In this document: positions 1 to 5,902 of the stretch, piece by piece
Numbering within the stretch: position 1 is the stretch's first letter
Layout: every line of letters begins with the position of its first letter
Assembly: GCA_007131625.1 (NCBI GenBank)
Contig: SLQC01000255.1
Location: 1 to 5,902, forward strand
Origin: Balneolales bacterium
GTDB lineage: Bacteria; Bacteroidota; Rhodothermia; Balneolales; Natronogracilivirgulaceae
Reading direction: 5' to 3'
Length of the DNA stretch: 5,902 nucleotides
Program-made: the position numbers and the translations under genes
The notes under the pieces: generated by a model
The model's input: the letters and a program-made list of their open reading frames with translations, nothing else
Database searches by the model: none
What the model was told of the DNA's origin: nothing

Positions 1-133
1 CATCCGGATCTGCTTTCCAACCTTTCGTCTGCTCAGCGGACTGAGCGGCCAATCCCGCAGGAATCAGTATGAAAAAACAAAGCAGCACGGCCCTGTTACT
101 TTTACTTTTGTAATGTTCACAATGCATAGACAT
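1..133 (-). CDS. N-terminus of a secreted protein of unknown function (cut by left window edge)
   Basis: Read on the minus strand from an ATG at 133, the frame stays open to the window edge for 44 codons. The start of the product looks like a Sec signal peptide: a basic stretch KSKSNR (residues 9-14), a hydrophobic core AVLLCFFILIPAGLA (15-29) and a probable cleavage site at LAA-QS, after residue 29 or 30. A mature protein starting near Ala-Gln is common in Bacteroidota. The cysteines lie in the n-region and core, not in a lipobox, so a lipoprotein is unlikely. A second in-frame ATG at 127 would shorten the n-region by two residues and cannot be excluded. There is no Shine-Dalgarno sequence; the upstream DNA is very AT-rich. 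The gene diverges from the CotH-like gene. Only about 14 mature residues are visible, too few to assign a family. Confidence 0.72.
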   Translation of the reverse strand, partial: MSMHCEHYKSKSNRAVLLCFFILIPAGLAAQSAEQTKGWKADPD

Positions 134-584
134 ATTTTTCAATAATTAAAGTTTAATTCGAATTAGCCTGGTTTTTTACCGATTGTGCATCGACCGTTTC
201 TTTATTCACCTCCAGTTTACGATGAACTGAGTTTGAATTTCAATAGTAAAAAAGATGCACATCTCCAGTGGCTTGATATAGTGATGTGATCGTGATTTCA
301 GGCCGGTTAATTATGGAATTACAGAAGCTGGAGGTGTATGGTGGCACTCAAAAGGATTTGATTTTCAGGTAATAATAAGCCAAATTGAATTTACACAGGC
401 TCCCTTTAAAATATTCGTTGGCGGAACGGGTGTCATTTGTGTTGTAAAAGCAGTTCCTGATGCATTCCACAGATGGCACATCCAGACGTAAATTCCTGGA
501 TTTATAATCGGGATCCTTGCAATCAGAATCCTTGTGGCCAGATAATCTGAAATCATAACCCCCGGAATAATCAACCCTGGAAGC
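134..584. other. Divergent intergenic region, AT-rich on the left, repeat-bearing on the right
   Basis: This 451-bp stretch separates two divergently read genes and should hold the promoters of both. The left part is strongly AT-rich (positions 121-180 are only 15/60 G+C) and carries overlapping palindromes at 144-165. A triple GTGAT motif lies at 281-296. From 492 onward a degenerate 15-bp tandem repeat fills the sequence into the next gene. No convincing Bacteroidota-type promoter (TTG, then TAnnTTTG) was found on either strand. No tRNA, riboswitch or intrinsic terminator is apparent. Open frames here are short or antisense and are not supported as genes. Confidence 0.7.
144..165. promoter_or_regulatory. 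Two overlapping AT-rich palindromes upstream of the left gene
   Basis: Positions 144-158 form a perfect inverted repeat with 7-bp arms (AATTAAA and TTTAATT) around a single G. Positions 154-165 form a second perfect 12-bp palindrome, TAATTCGAATTA, sharing five bases with the first. The pair lies 11 bp upstream of the ATG at 133, where a repressor or activator of the minus-strand gene could bind. The regulatory role is inferred; in such AT-rich DNA some palindromes occur by chance. Confidence 0.3.
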
Positions 585-617
585 ATGAGACCTGTTATTA
601 CAAGTTTTGGTATCATG
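492..617. repeat. Degenerate 15-bp tandem repeat, eight units, spanning the CotH-like gene start
   Basis: Units start at 492, 513, 528, 543, 558, 573, 588 and 603. They are contiguous except for six extra bases (ATCGGG, 507-512) after the first. The consensus is ATCCCTGGAATCATA. Units match it at 9 to 12 of 15 positions, against about 4 expected by chance. Position 7 is G and position 13 is A in all eight units; position 1 is A and position 6 is T in seven; position 5 is always a pyrimidine. The core ATnCC-n-GGnAT is an imperfect dyad. The array crosses the ATG at 585 and encodes the first 11 residues of that protein. In that frame the units read as IPGII-like pentapeptides, for example TPGII, NPGSM, RPVIT and SFGIM. 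The minus strand reads similarly (MLPGL, IIPGV). Function is unknown; it could be a decayed minisatellite, a coding-repeat relic or an array of binding sites. Confidence 0.62.
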
Positions 618-3239
618 TTAATTCTCATTGCATTACTCTTTTCCGGGTCGATGGCAGCACCTGGCGAGAATCCTGACCGGTATCTCCACCTGAACGAGAT
701 CATGGCCTCCAACGCCGGTACCATTACAGATGATGACGATGATGCGGAAGACTGGATAGAGATCTATAATTCGGGCGTAAAGCCTTTGAAGCTGAATGGA
801 TATGGACTGTCAGACGACCATGAAAAACCCTATCGCTGGGTGTTCCCCGATATTACTATTTACCCGGGTGAGTTTTTACTGATCTGGGCGTCCGGTAAAG
901 ATCGCAGGGATCCGGATCGTCCACTGCACACCAACTTCAGAATTGCATCTGAGGGTGAAGAGGTGATTCTTACAAACTATTCCGGGTTGCGAGTGGATTC
1001 TCTGCCACCCACCAATATTCCGACAGATATCAGCATTGGCCGACAACCAGATGGTACAGGAGATTGGTATTTCTTCAAGAAACCGACACCAGGAACTTCC
1101 AATACGGGCGAAGCGTATCTGGGAATACTTTCTAAAACGGTCTTTTCACACAAACCAGGATGCTATGATCAGGGTTTTCAGTTAGCATTGGAGCACCCGG
1201 AAGATAATGTCACCATTTATTATACCCTGGACGGATCACAACCGGGACTGGATTCGGATATGTATTCCGGGGAATTGCTGGACATTCAGGACAGAAGTAA
1301 TAAACCGAACGTCTTGTCCGAAATCCCTACAAGCAGTTCAGTGTATTGGGTGCCGCCGGAAAATCCCGTTAAAAAGGCGACGGTGGTTCGGTCTATTGCG
1401 GTAAAACCGGGCTATGTGGATAGCCGGGTAAACACGGGAACGTTTCTTTTGGATGCGGATTGCAGAGAAAGATACTCCTTGCCGGTTGTGTCGCTCGTTA
1501 CGGATCCGGATCATTTTTTTGACGAAGGGACCGGAATTTATGTGCATGGAGAGTCGGCCCAGGCAAATTACTGGCAAAGTGGGCCGGAGTGGGAGCGTCC
1601 GGTCCACATGGAATTGTTTGATGAGCAGGGCAAGCAAGTTTTCAAGCAGGATGCCGGGGTCAGACTTCATGGCGGGGCAACCCGGATTTATGGCCAGAAA
1701 TCACTCCGGCTCTATGCACGAAATGCTTATGGAGATTCCCGCTTCCGTTTCCGGTTTTATCCGGATCAACCCTATACGGAATTCAACCGCCTTATTCTTC
1801 GCAACTCGGGCAATGACTGGCAAAATACCATGTTCCGGGATGCGTTTGCACAAAGCCTTGTTCAGCATTTGAATATGGACACCCAGGCATATCGTCCGGC
1901 CGTGATGTTTCTGAATGGGGAGTATTGGGGTATCCATAATATCAGGGAACGCTACGACCGCCACTATCTGGCTCGTGTGTATGGAGCAGATCCCGATCGC
2001 ATTGACCTGCTTGCCCTCAATATGCAGGTAAAAGAAGGTGACAACGAGCATTACCGGAAAGTAACGGACTTTTTGAAAGAGAACGATATGAGCGATCCAT
2101 CCAAACTCGGGAAGGCAAGCAAAATGATTGATATGGATAACTTTCTGGACTATTATACGACTCAGATTTATTTCGCCAACCGAGACTGGCCGCAAAACAA
2201 TATTGATTACTGGAGATTGCGGGTACCTTATGATTCAACTGCCGAAGTAGGTCAGGACGGACGTTGGCGGTGGCTCATGTACGATGTAGATTATGCCTTC
2301 GGTCTGGCAAATGATCATAGTTTTGACATGCTGGACTGGGTGATGAAGGATCATTGGTCAACGGCACTTTTTTGGAATCTGATTGATAGCGATTCTTTCA
2401 GGATCCGCTATATCAACAGAATGGCCGACCATCTGAACACGGCTTTTTACCCGTCGCGCGTGATAGCGGTTCTGGATAGCCTGGCTGGAAGGGTGGAGCC
2501 TGAAATTGCCGAACACTTTGAACGTTGGGGGCGCCCGGGCTCCCGGGCCGGCACCGACTGGGCTGCGAATGTTAATATGATGAGGGATTTTGCAAGGTAT
2601 CGGCCGGAATCGGTAAGAAAACACATCATGTCACATTTCCACATCGAAGACCTTGCGGAGCTGACTGTGAATGTGTCCCGCCCGCCGGCCGGCTATATCA
2701 TCGTAAACGATGTCAAAATAGACCCATCCACCCCGGGTGTTCAATCGTCTAGTTATCCCTGGACCGGGATCTATTTCCGGGATATTCCCATAACGGTTCG
2801 GGCCGTGGCCCATACGGGGCACCACTTTTCCCACTGGGAAGGAATTGAGGAAGGATATCCTGATGTGGATGTCTTTGCCCGGACCATCACACTTCCCATG
2901 GATGAAGCCGCAAGCATAACGGCTGTCTTTAACAAGGATACACAAGTTACGGAGGAGAACAGCCGGCAGCGGACGAACGGGTTCGAATTGCATCAGAATT
3001 ACCCGAATCCATTCAATAATGTGACGGTTATTCGATTTCAGGTACCCGAAGGCAGTCAGGTAAAGCTGAAAGTCTTTGATATTATCGGTCGACGGGTCGC
3101 AAAACCGGTCGATCGTACTGTTTCCGAAGGTCGGCAAGAAATCTCCTTCGATGCCTCCGGGTTGTCAAGCGGGGTCTATTTCTATCGCCTTAGTGCAGAT
3201 GGAAAAACCAGAATTCGAAGCATGACTCTGATAAGATAG
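585..3239 (+). CDS. Secreted CotH kinase-like multidomain protein with T9SS sorting domain
   Basis: The 884-residue product begins with a signal peptide (one Arg, hydrophobic core about 5-20, likely cleavage after SMAA, residue 25). Next comes a lamin-tail-type domain (about 34-170, LHLNEIMASN...DWIEIYNSG, with an acidic DDDDD run at 49-53). A chitobiase-C-terminal-like domain follows (about 187-290, IYYTLDGSQP...). The CotH-like domain spans about 297-690. Family-typical motifs are LHGG..R and QKSLRLYARN (Lys372), LNGEYWGIHNIRERYD (443-458), NRDWPQNN (532-539) and WRWLMYDVDYAFG (561-573). Lys372, Asp534, Asn538 and Asp567 are candidates for ATP and metal binding or catalysis, assigned by analogy with spore-coat CotH, an atypical protein kinase. 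Residues about 692-783 resemble a divergent InlB B-repeat (ITVRAVA...HFSHWEG). Residues 800-884 are a T9SS type A tag. ATG585 is chosen because an in-frame TAA at 543 precedes it and the next Met (11) would lose the only charged residue. No Shine-Dalgarno is present. Kinase activity and substrate are inferred; a structural surface role is possible. Confidence 0.93.
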   Translation: MRPVITSFGIMLILIALLFSGSMAAPGENPDRYLHLNEIMASNAGTITDDDDDAEDWIEIYNSGVKPLKLNGYGLSDDHEKPYRWVFPDITIYPGEFLLIWASGKDRRDPDRPLHTNFRIASEGEEVILTNYSGLRVDSLPPTNIPTDISIGRQPDGTGDWYFFKKPTPGTSNTGEAYLGILSKTVFSHKPGCYDQGFQLALEHPEDNVTIYYTLDGSQPGLDSDMYSGELLDIQDRSNKPNVLSEIPTSSSVYWVPPENPVKKATVVRSIAVKPGYVDSRVNTGTFLLDADCRERYSLPVVSLVTDPDHFFDEGTGIYVHGESAQANYWQSGPEWERPVHMELFDEQGKQVFKQDAGVRLHGGATRIYGQKSLRLYARNAYGDSRFRFRFYPDQPYTEFNRLILRNSGNDWQNTMFRDAFAQSLVQHLNMDTQAYRPAVMFLNGEYWGIHNIRERYDRHYLARVYGADPDRIDLLALNMQVKEGDNEHYRKVTDFLKENDMSDPSKLGKASKMIDMDNFLDYYTTQIYFANRDWPQNNIDYWRLRVPYDSTAEVGQDGRWRWLMYDVDYAFGLANDHSFDMLDWVMKDHWSTALFWNLIDSDSFRIRYINRMADHLNTAFYPSRVIAVLDSLAGRVEPEIAEHFERWGRPGSRAGTDWAANVNMMRDFARYRPESVRKHIMSHFHIEDLAELTVNVSRPPAGYIIVNDVKIDPSTPGVQSSSYPWTGIYFRDIPITVRAVAHTGHHFSHWEGIEEGYPDVDVFARTITLPMDEAASITAVFNKDTQVTEENSRQRTNGFELHQNYPNPFNNVTVIRFQVPEGSQVKLKVFDIIGRRVAKPVDRTVSEGRQEISFDASGLSSGVYFYRLSADGKTRIRSMTLIR

Positions 3240-3296
3240 GCAGTCTTTAATAAAAGATTGATAGTGAGATACCCGTTGTATTATATCACATCGGAC
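3240..3296. terminator. 57-bp convergent intergenic gap with two weak hairpins
   Basis: The CotH-like stop (TAG) ends at 3239 and the peptidase stop (TGA on minus) starts at 3297. An 8-bp, AT-rich stem with one G-T pair and a 4-base loop lies at 3241-3260 (CAGTCTTT / AAAGATTG), directly after the plus-strand stop. A second imperfect stem at 3264-3289 pairs GTGAGATA with TATATCAC, with one mismatch and a 10-base loop. Neither is followed by a T-run on either strand, so classic intrinsic termination is not supported. Some transcription stop is expected between convergent genes, but the sequence does not establish which element provides it. Confidence 0.25.
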
Positions 3297-5902
3297 TCAG
3301 CGCACCAGCATCATTTTATTTCCAAGCGTGCCCGCATCCGTTTGCAATCGATACAGATAGAGCCCGCTGGCCAGACCGACGGCGTCAAATACCGCTTCGT
3401 GCACACCCCCAACCAATCGCTCATTCACCGGCATTGCGACACGACGTCCCAGAATATCGAATATTTCCAGTTTCACACCCATATCTGATTGCAGCTCGAA
3501 CCGGATCACAGTCGATGGATTGAACGGATTGGGATAGTTCTGGTGCAGATAGACTTCGCGGGGAAGATCCGCCACCGTACCGGCTGTTATCAGGGAAGCG
3601 TCGAATTCCAAAATGGCGCCTCCGTGGATCCAGAATCCCAGGAGCAGCTTGCCCGGTTCAATAACCCGAACCGCTGATACATGGTTTTCAGGCAACGCAG
3701 TGTTCGACTCGTCGAAGAGCATCTGCTCCTGTCCGTTGCGGTAGATGGCCAGTCCGGAAGCTGTAGCCAGAAACACATTCCCCTGATCATCCACATCCGC
3801 GTCACGCACCACTCCGGTCAACCCGGTGACCCAATGCTGCCATTCACCGCCTTGGTACTCCGAAAATCCACCGGTGTAGCCAACAATGATCTTTCCCCCT
3901 GCATAACGAATCAACTGGACCCGAGTATTGGGCAGCTCCCCCGACAGATCCTCCCAGGTTTCGTTTACTGGATGGAACCGCTGAAGCCCCTGATCAAAAT
4001 CTCCTCCGCGTCCTCCATCAAAACCGATCCAAATATACCCATCACCGCCGATGTCGAGCGATGACACGTTATTTGACAGGATCGGTGAATTCCGGGTGCT
4101 GAATATCGTGTGTTCCGGACTTCCAAATCTCTCAAACCGGTGCAGCCCCGATCCGCCGGTTCTCGAAGCCGATCCATGCGGATCTTCCGCCGTCCAGACC
4201 ACCCCGGCCTGATCCAATGCCAGTGGACCAAAAACCCCTCCCTGCCAATCCGGGTCCGTATCACGCTGACTACGATGTACTGCTGCCTTGTCACCTGATG
4301 CAGCATCCGAACCGAAGCCGGTCGCCCTGTAATCATGATAATCGTCATACGGCCAAATCCTGTACGGATCCGGCATTTCTGTAGTCTGCTTTTCGATGCC
4401 GGTGCCGGTCCCTCCAGCCACTTGTGCAGGAGGCATATGCGGTTCCGGAAGTATGGTATACAGCCCGTCCTTCCAGCCGATCACCTCGCCAAATTGGGTG
4501 GTAAACCAGAGGGTACCGTCCGGACCCTCGGCTAGTCCGCGGCTCTCCCTGAAAAGCGAATCCACGCGTCCATGGGGTGCATCCAGAACGAATGACTCCT
4601 GTTCCCGCAGCATCACCACCCCATCCAGTCCGGCCACTGCCAGGAAACCGTTGGATCCCGAATGCACGGCCCGTGACCGGGCAGCCGTCACCGGAGAAGC
4701 GTCGTATAAAAAACGAAGTGAAGCGGGCGCAGGCTCACCCGTTGGCGAATAACTGACTTCCACATCCACCGGATCAAGATAATCCACGGAGAGGTCCACA
4801 CTGTACCCGTGATTCTGACTCCACTGCGGCGGTGCCGACCAGGCAGGATCCTGGAAAAGCATGCCTCCCACTCCGGCCTCCGGAAAGCCGGACAGGGTAA
4901 TATCGTGGGTCAGCCCCAGAGGCAATGGGGACTTGCCCGTATAGGTCCGACTGTAAAACGCACTCGGCTGCCCGGTTTCGGGGTTTCGATACAGGATTGA
5001 AAACGGTGCATCGGCCGGTTCCGGGTGGATGGTGGTGTAGCCCGGTTCATCGATCCAGCCAAGCCGGGCGGCGGTATATGAGCTGAATCCCCAGTTGTTC
5101 TTCATGATGCAGGGGACCGTATAGGGATTGCGAAAATCGGCATTGCGATTTTTAAACCCCTGCATATCATGGTCATGCGTGTACGGCGCCCGCTCGCGAT
5201 AGGTGTCGCGCAGACCGAAAATATGGCCAACCTCATGGGCAAAAGTGAGGCCCGACCGTGCGGCCTGATACCAGACATTGGTGTTGGGTCCAAACAGGGC
5301 GGCATGGCTCCGGAACGATTCGGCCCCGGCGATGATGTTGCCGATGAAGGCCCAGTCGGTCTCCAGGGAGTCGCGAAGGTCATTGAGGAAGTAGCGCTGG
5401 CGGTCGGCCAGATTGCCACGGTCCTGGTCAGGAGCGGGTGGATATGCTTCTTCCGAATACCCCAGGGCACTGATCATGTCATTGATCACCACCCCGAAAG
5501 TGGGCATCCGGGTCGGATCATAGTCCACCTGGGCGGCCGGATGATCCGGTCCGTACATCACAATATGGAATGTTTTTTCAATCCCGTACCGGGCAGCTTG
5601 ATCGGACCACCACTGCAGATTGGCTTCGATGTTGGCAGCCACTTCGTCATACAGCTGCTGCGTCCACTCCACTTCTACCGGATGCTGCGGATTTGCTCCG
5701 GTGTTGTTGGGGATGAAAACGGCCACGGCCGTGCTCCCCTCCATGCGTTCGCTGGTGCCCGGCAAGTCATTATCAACTGCTTCGGCTCCGTGGAAGATCA
5801 CACATGGATAATGCCGGTCGAACGCATGGGCCTGCCCTGTTCCAGTTAACTTAATCCCGGGATGAACCGGATTACGCGACTCCCCATATATGCCGTAAGC
5901 AC
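3297..5902 (-). CDS. Secreted metzincin-type zinc peptidase with propeller and T9SS sorting domain (5' end cut by window edge)
   Basis: The frame is open to the right edge, giving 867 visible codons with no in-frame ATG in the first 33, so start and signal peptide lie outside. Residues are numbered here from the in-frame GTG at 5801, which is internal. The peptidase domain has HEVGHIFGLRD (189-199, bases 5205-5237): the HExxHxxGxxD zinc site, with Glu190 as general base and Asp199 in the third-ligand place, as in M6 or M7-type enzymes. CIMKNN (231-236) fits a Met-turn and is followed by SYTAARLGWI, an M6-like context. A beta-rich segment follows (about 255-372). Residues about 375-735 contain repeats like the two-component-regulator propeller, such as GLAEGPDGTLWFTT, SSLDIGGDGYIWIGF and DADVDDQGNVFLAT. 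A polar insert at about 453-522 interrupts them. Residues 751-834 are a T9SS type A tag (LHQNYPNPFNPSTVIRFEL). It probably digests extracellular protein; the peptidase family and substrate are not determined. Confidence 0.9.
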   Translation of the reverse strand, partial: AYGIYGESRNPVHPGIKLTGTGQAHAFDRHYPCVIFHGAEAVDNDLPGTSERMEGSTAVAVFIPNNTGANPQHPVEVEWTQQLYDEVAANIEANLQWWSDQAARYGIEKTFHIVMYGPDHPAAQVDYDPTRMPTFGVVINDMISALGYSEEAYPPAPDQDRGNLADRQRYFLNDLRDSLETDWAFIGNIIAGAESFRSHAALFGPNTNVWYQAARSGLTFAHEVGHIFGLRDTYRERAPYTHDHDMQGFKNRNADFRNPYTVPCIMKNNWGFSSYTAARLGWIDEPGYTTIHPEPADAPFSILYRNPETGQPSAFYSRTYTGKSPLPLGLTHDITLSGFPEAGVGGMLFQDPAWSAPPQWSQNHGYSVDLSVDYLDPVDVEVSYSPTGEPAPASLRFLYDASPVTAARSRAVHSGSNGFLAVAGLDGVVMLREQESFVLDAPHGRVDSLFRESRGLAEGPDGTLWFTTQFGEVIGWKDGLYTILPEPHMPPAQVAGGTGTGIEKQTTEMPDPYRIWPYDDYHDYRATGFGSDAASGDKAAVHRSQRDTDPDWQGGVFGPLALDQAGVVWTAEDPHGSASRTGGSGLHRFERFGSPEHTIFSTRNSPILSNNVSSLDIGGDGYIWIGFDGGRGGDFDQGLQRFHPVNETWEDLSGELPNTRVQLIRYAGGKIIVGYTGGFSEYQGGEWQHWVTGLTGVVRDADVDDQGNVFLATASGLAIYRNGQEQMLFDESNTALPENHVSAVRVIEPGKLLLGFWIHGGAILEFDASLITAGTVADLPREVYLHQNYPNPFNPSTVIRFELQSDMGVKLEIFDILGRRVAMPVNERLVGGVHEAVFDAVGLASGLYLYRLQTDAGTLGNKMMLVR

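Noticed and set aside
313..372. Short plus-strand frame of 19 residues starting MELQKLEVYG
   Set aside because: It has no clear ribosome binding site, conserved motif or other sign of translation.
385..412. Possible promoter TTGAAT, 16-bp spacer, TAAAAT for the CotH-like gene
   Set aside because: It resembles an E. coli-type promoter rather than the TTG / TAnnTTTG type expected in Bacteroidota, and such matches are frequent in AT-rich DNA.
473..550. Short plus-strand frame of 25 residues starting MAHPDVNSWIY
   Set aside because: Its 3' two-thirds are made of the 15-bp repeat and there is no ribosome binding site; chance is the simplest explanation.
365..724. Minus-strand open frame of 119 codons across the intergenic region and the CotH-like gene start
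   Set aside because: It overlaps the strongly supported gene on the other strand. Its hydrophobic pentapeptide pattern (MLPGL, IIPGV) is explained by the 15-bp repeat, and it has no recognisable domain or start signal.
1701..2195. Minus-strand open frame of 164 codons
   Set aside because: It is antisense to the conserved CotH core and has no recognisable family or start signal.
2631..3137. Minus-strand open frame of 168 codons
   Set aside because: It is antisense to the InlB-like and T9SS-tag parts of the CotH-like gene, whose protein sequence is clearly family-like.
5799..5801. In-frame GTG as start of the peptidase gene
   Set aside because: The frame stays open for 33 more codons to the window edge, and a start here would leave no signal peptide, although the T9SS tag requires Sec export.
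5169..5849. Plus-strand open frame of 226 codons near the right edge
   Set aside because: It lies opposite the peptidase gene in GC-rich DNA, where antisense frames stay open. The minus strand carries the zinc motif and Met-turn; this frame shows no domain.
1..5902. CRISPR array, insertion sequence, phage or toxin-antitoxin module
   Set aside because: No spacer-repeat structure, transposase-like frame, terminal inverted repeats with target duplication, or paired small genes were seen.

Overview
The window holds one complete and two edge-cut genes, all for exported proteins. It most likely comes from the Bacteroidota or a relative (Balneolota, Rhodothermota or another FCB lineage). The two larger proteins end in a C-terminal domain that opens with NYPNPFN and closes with a ...GLYLYRL...KMMLVR type ending, the type A sorting tag of the type IX secretion system (T9SS). 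None of the start codons in view has a convincing Shine-Dalgarno sequence, which also fits that group. The lineage is an inference from these features; nothing here gives a species.

Layout. Positions 1-133 (minus strand) carry the first 44 codons of a gene that leaves the window on the left; its product begins with a clear signal peptide. Positions 134-584 are a divergent, AT-rich intergenic region with overlapping palindromes near the left gene. Its right part is occupied by a degenerate 15-bp tandem repeat, eight units at 492-617, that runs across the start codon of the next gene. Positions 585-3239 (plus) encode an 884-residue multidomain CotH-type protein: signal peptide, lamin-tail domain, chitobiase-C-terminal-like domain, CotH kinase-like domain, an InlB-B-repeat-like domain and a T9SS tag. 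A 57-bp gap follows, then a convergent minus-strand gene occupies 3297 to the right edge. It encodes a metzincin-type zinc peptidase domain, a probable beta-propeller and a T9SS tag. Its frame is still open at the edge, so its start and signal peptide lie outside.

How the genes relate. The CotH-like protein and the peptidase should both cross the inner membrane by Sec and the outer membrane by T9SS, ending on the cell surface or in the medium. Their genes are tail to tail, so they are separate transcription units. No shared pathway is visible; adjacency of two cargo genes is suggestive at most. No RNA gene, CRISPR array, insertion sequence or phage feature was found. The least expected structure is the 15-bp repeat array that forms the 5' end of the CotH-like gene.
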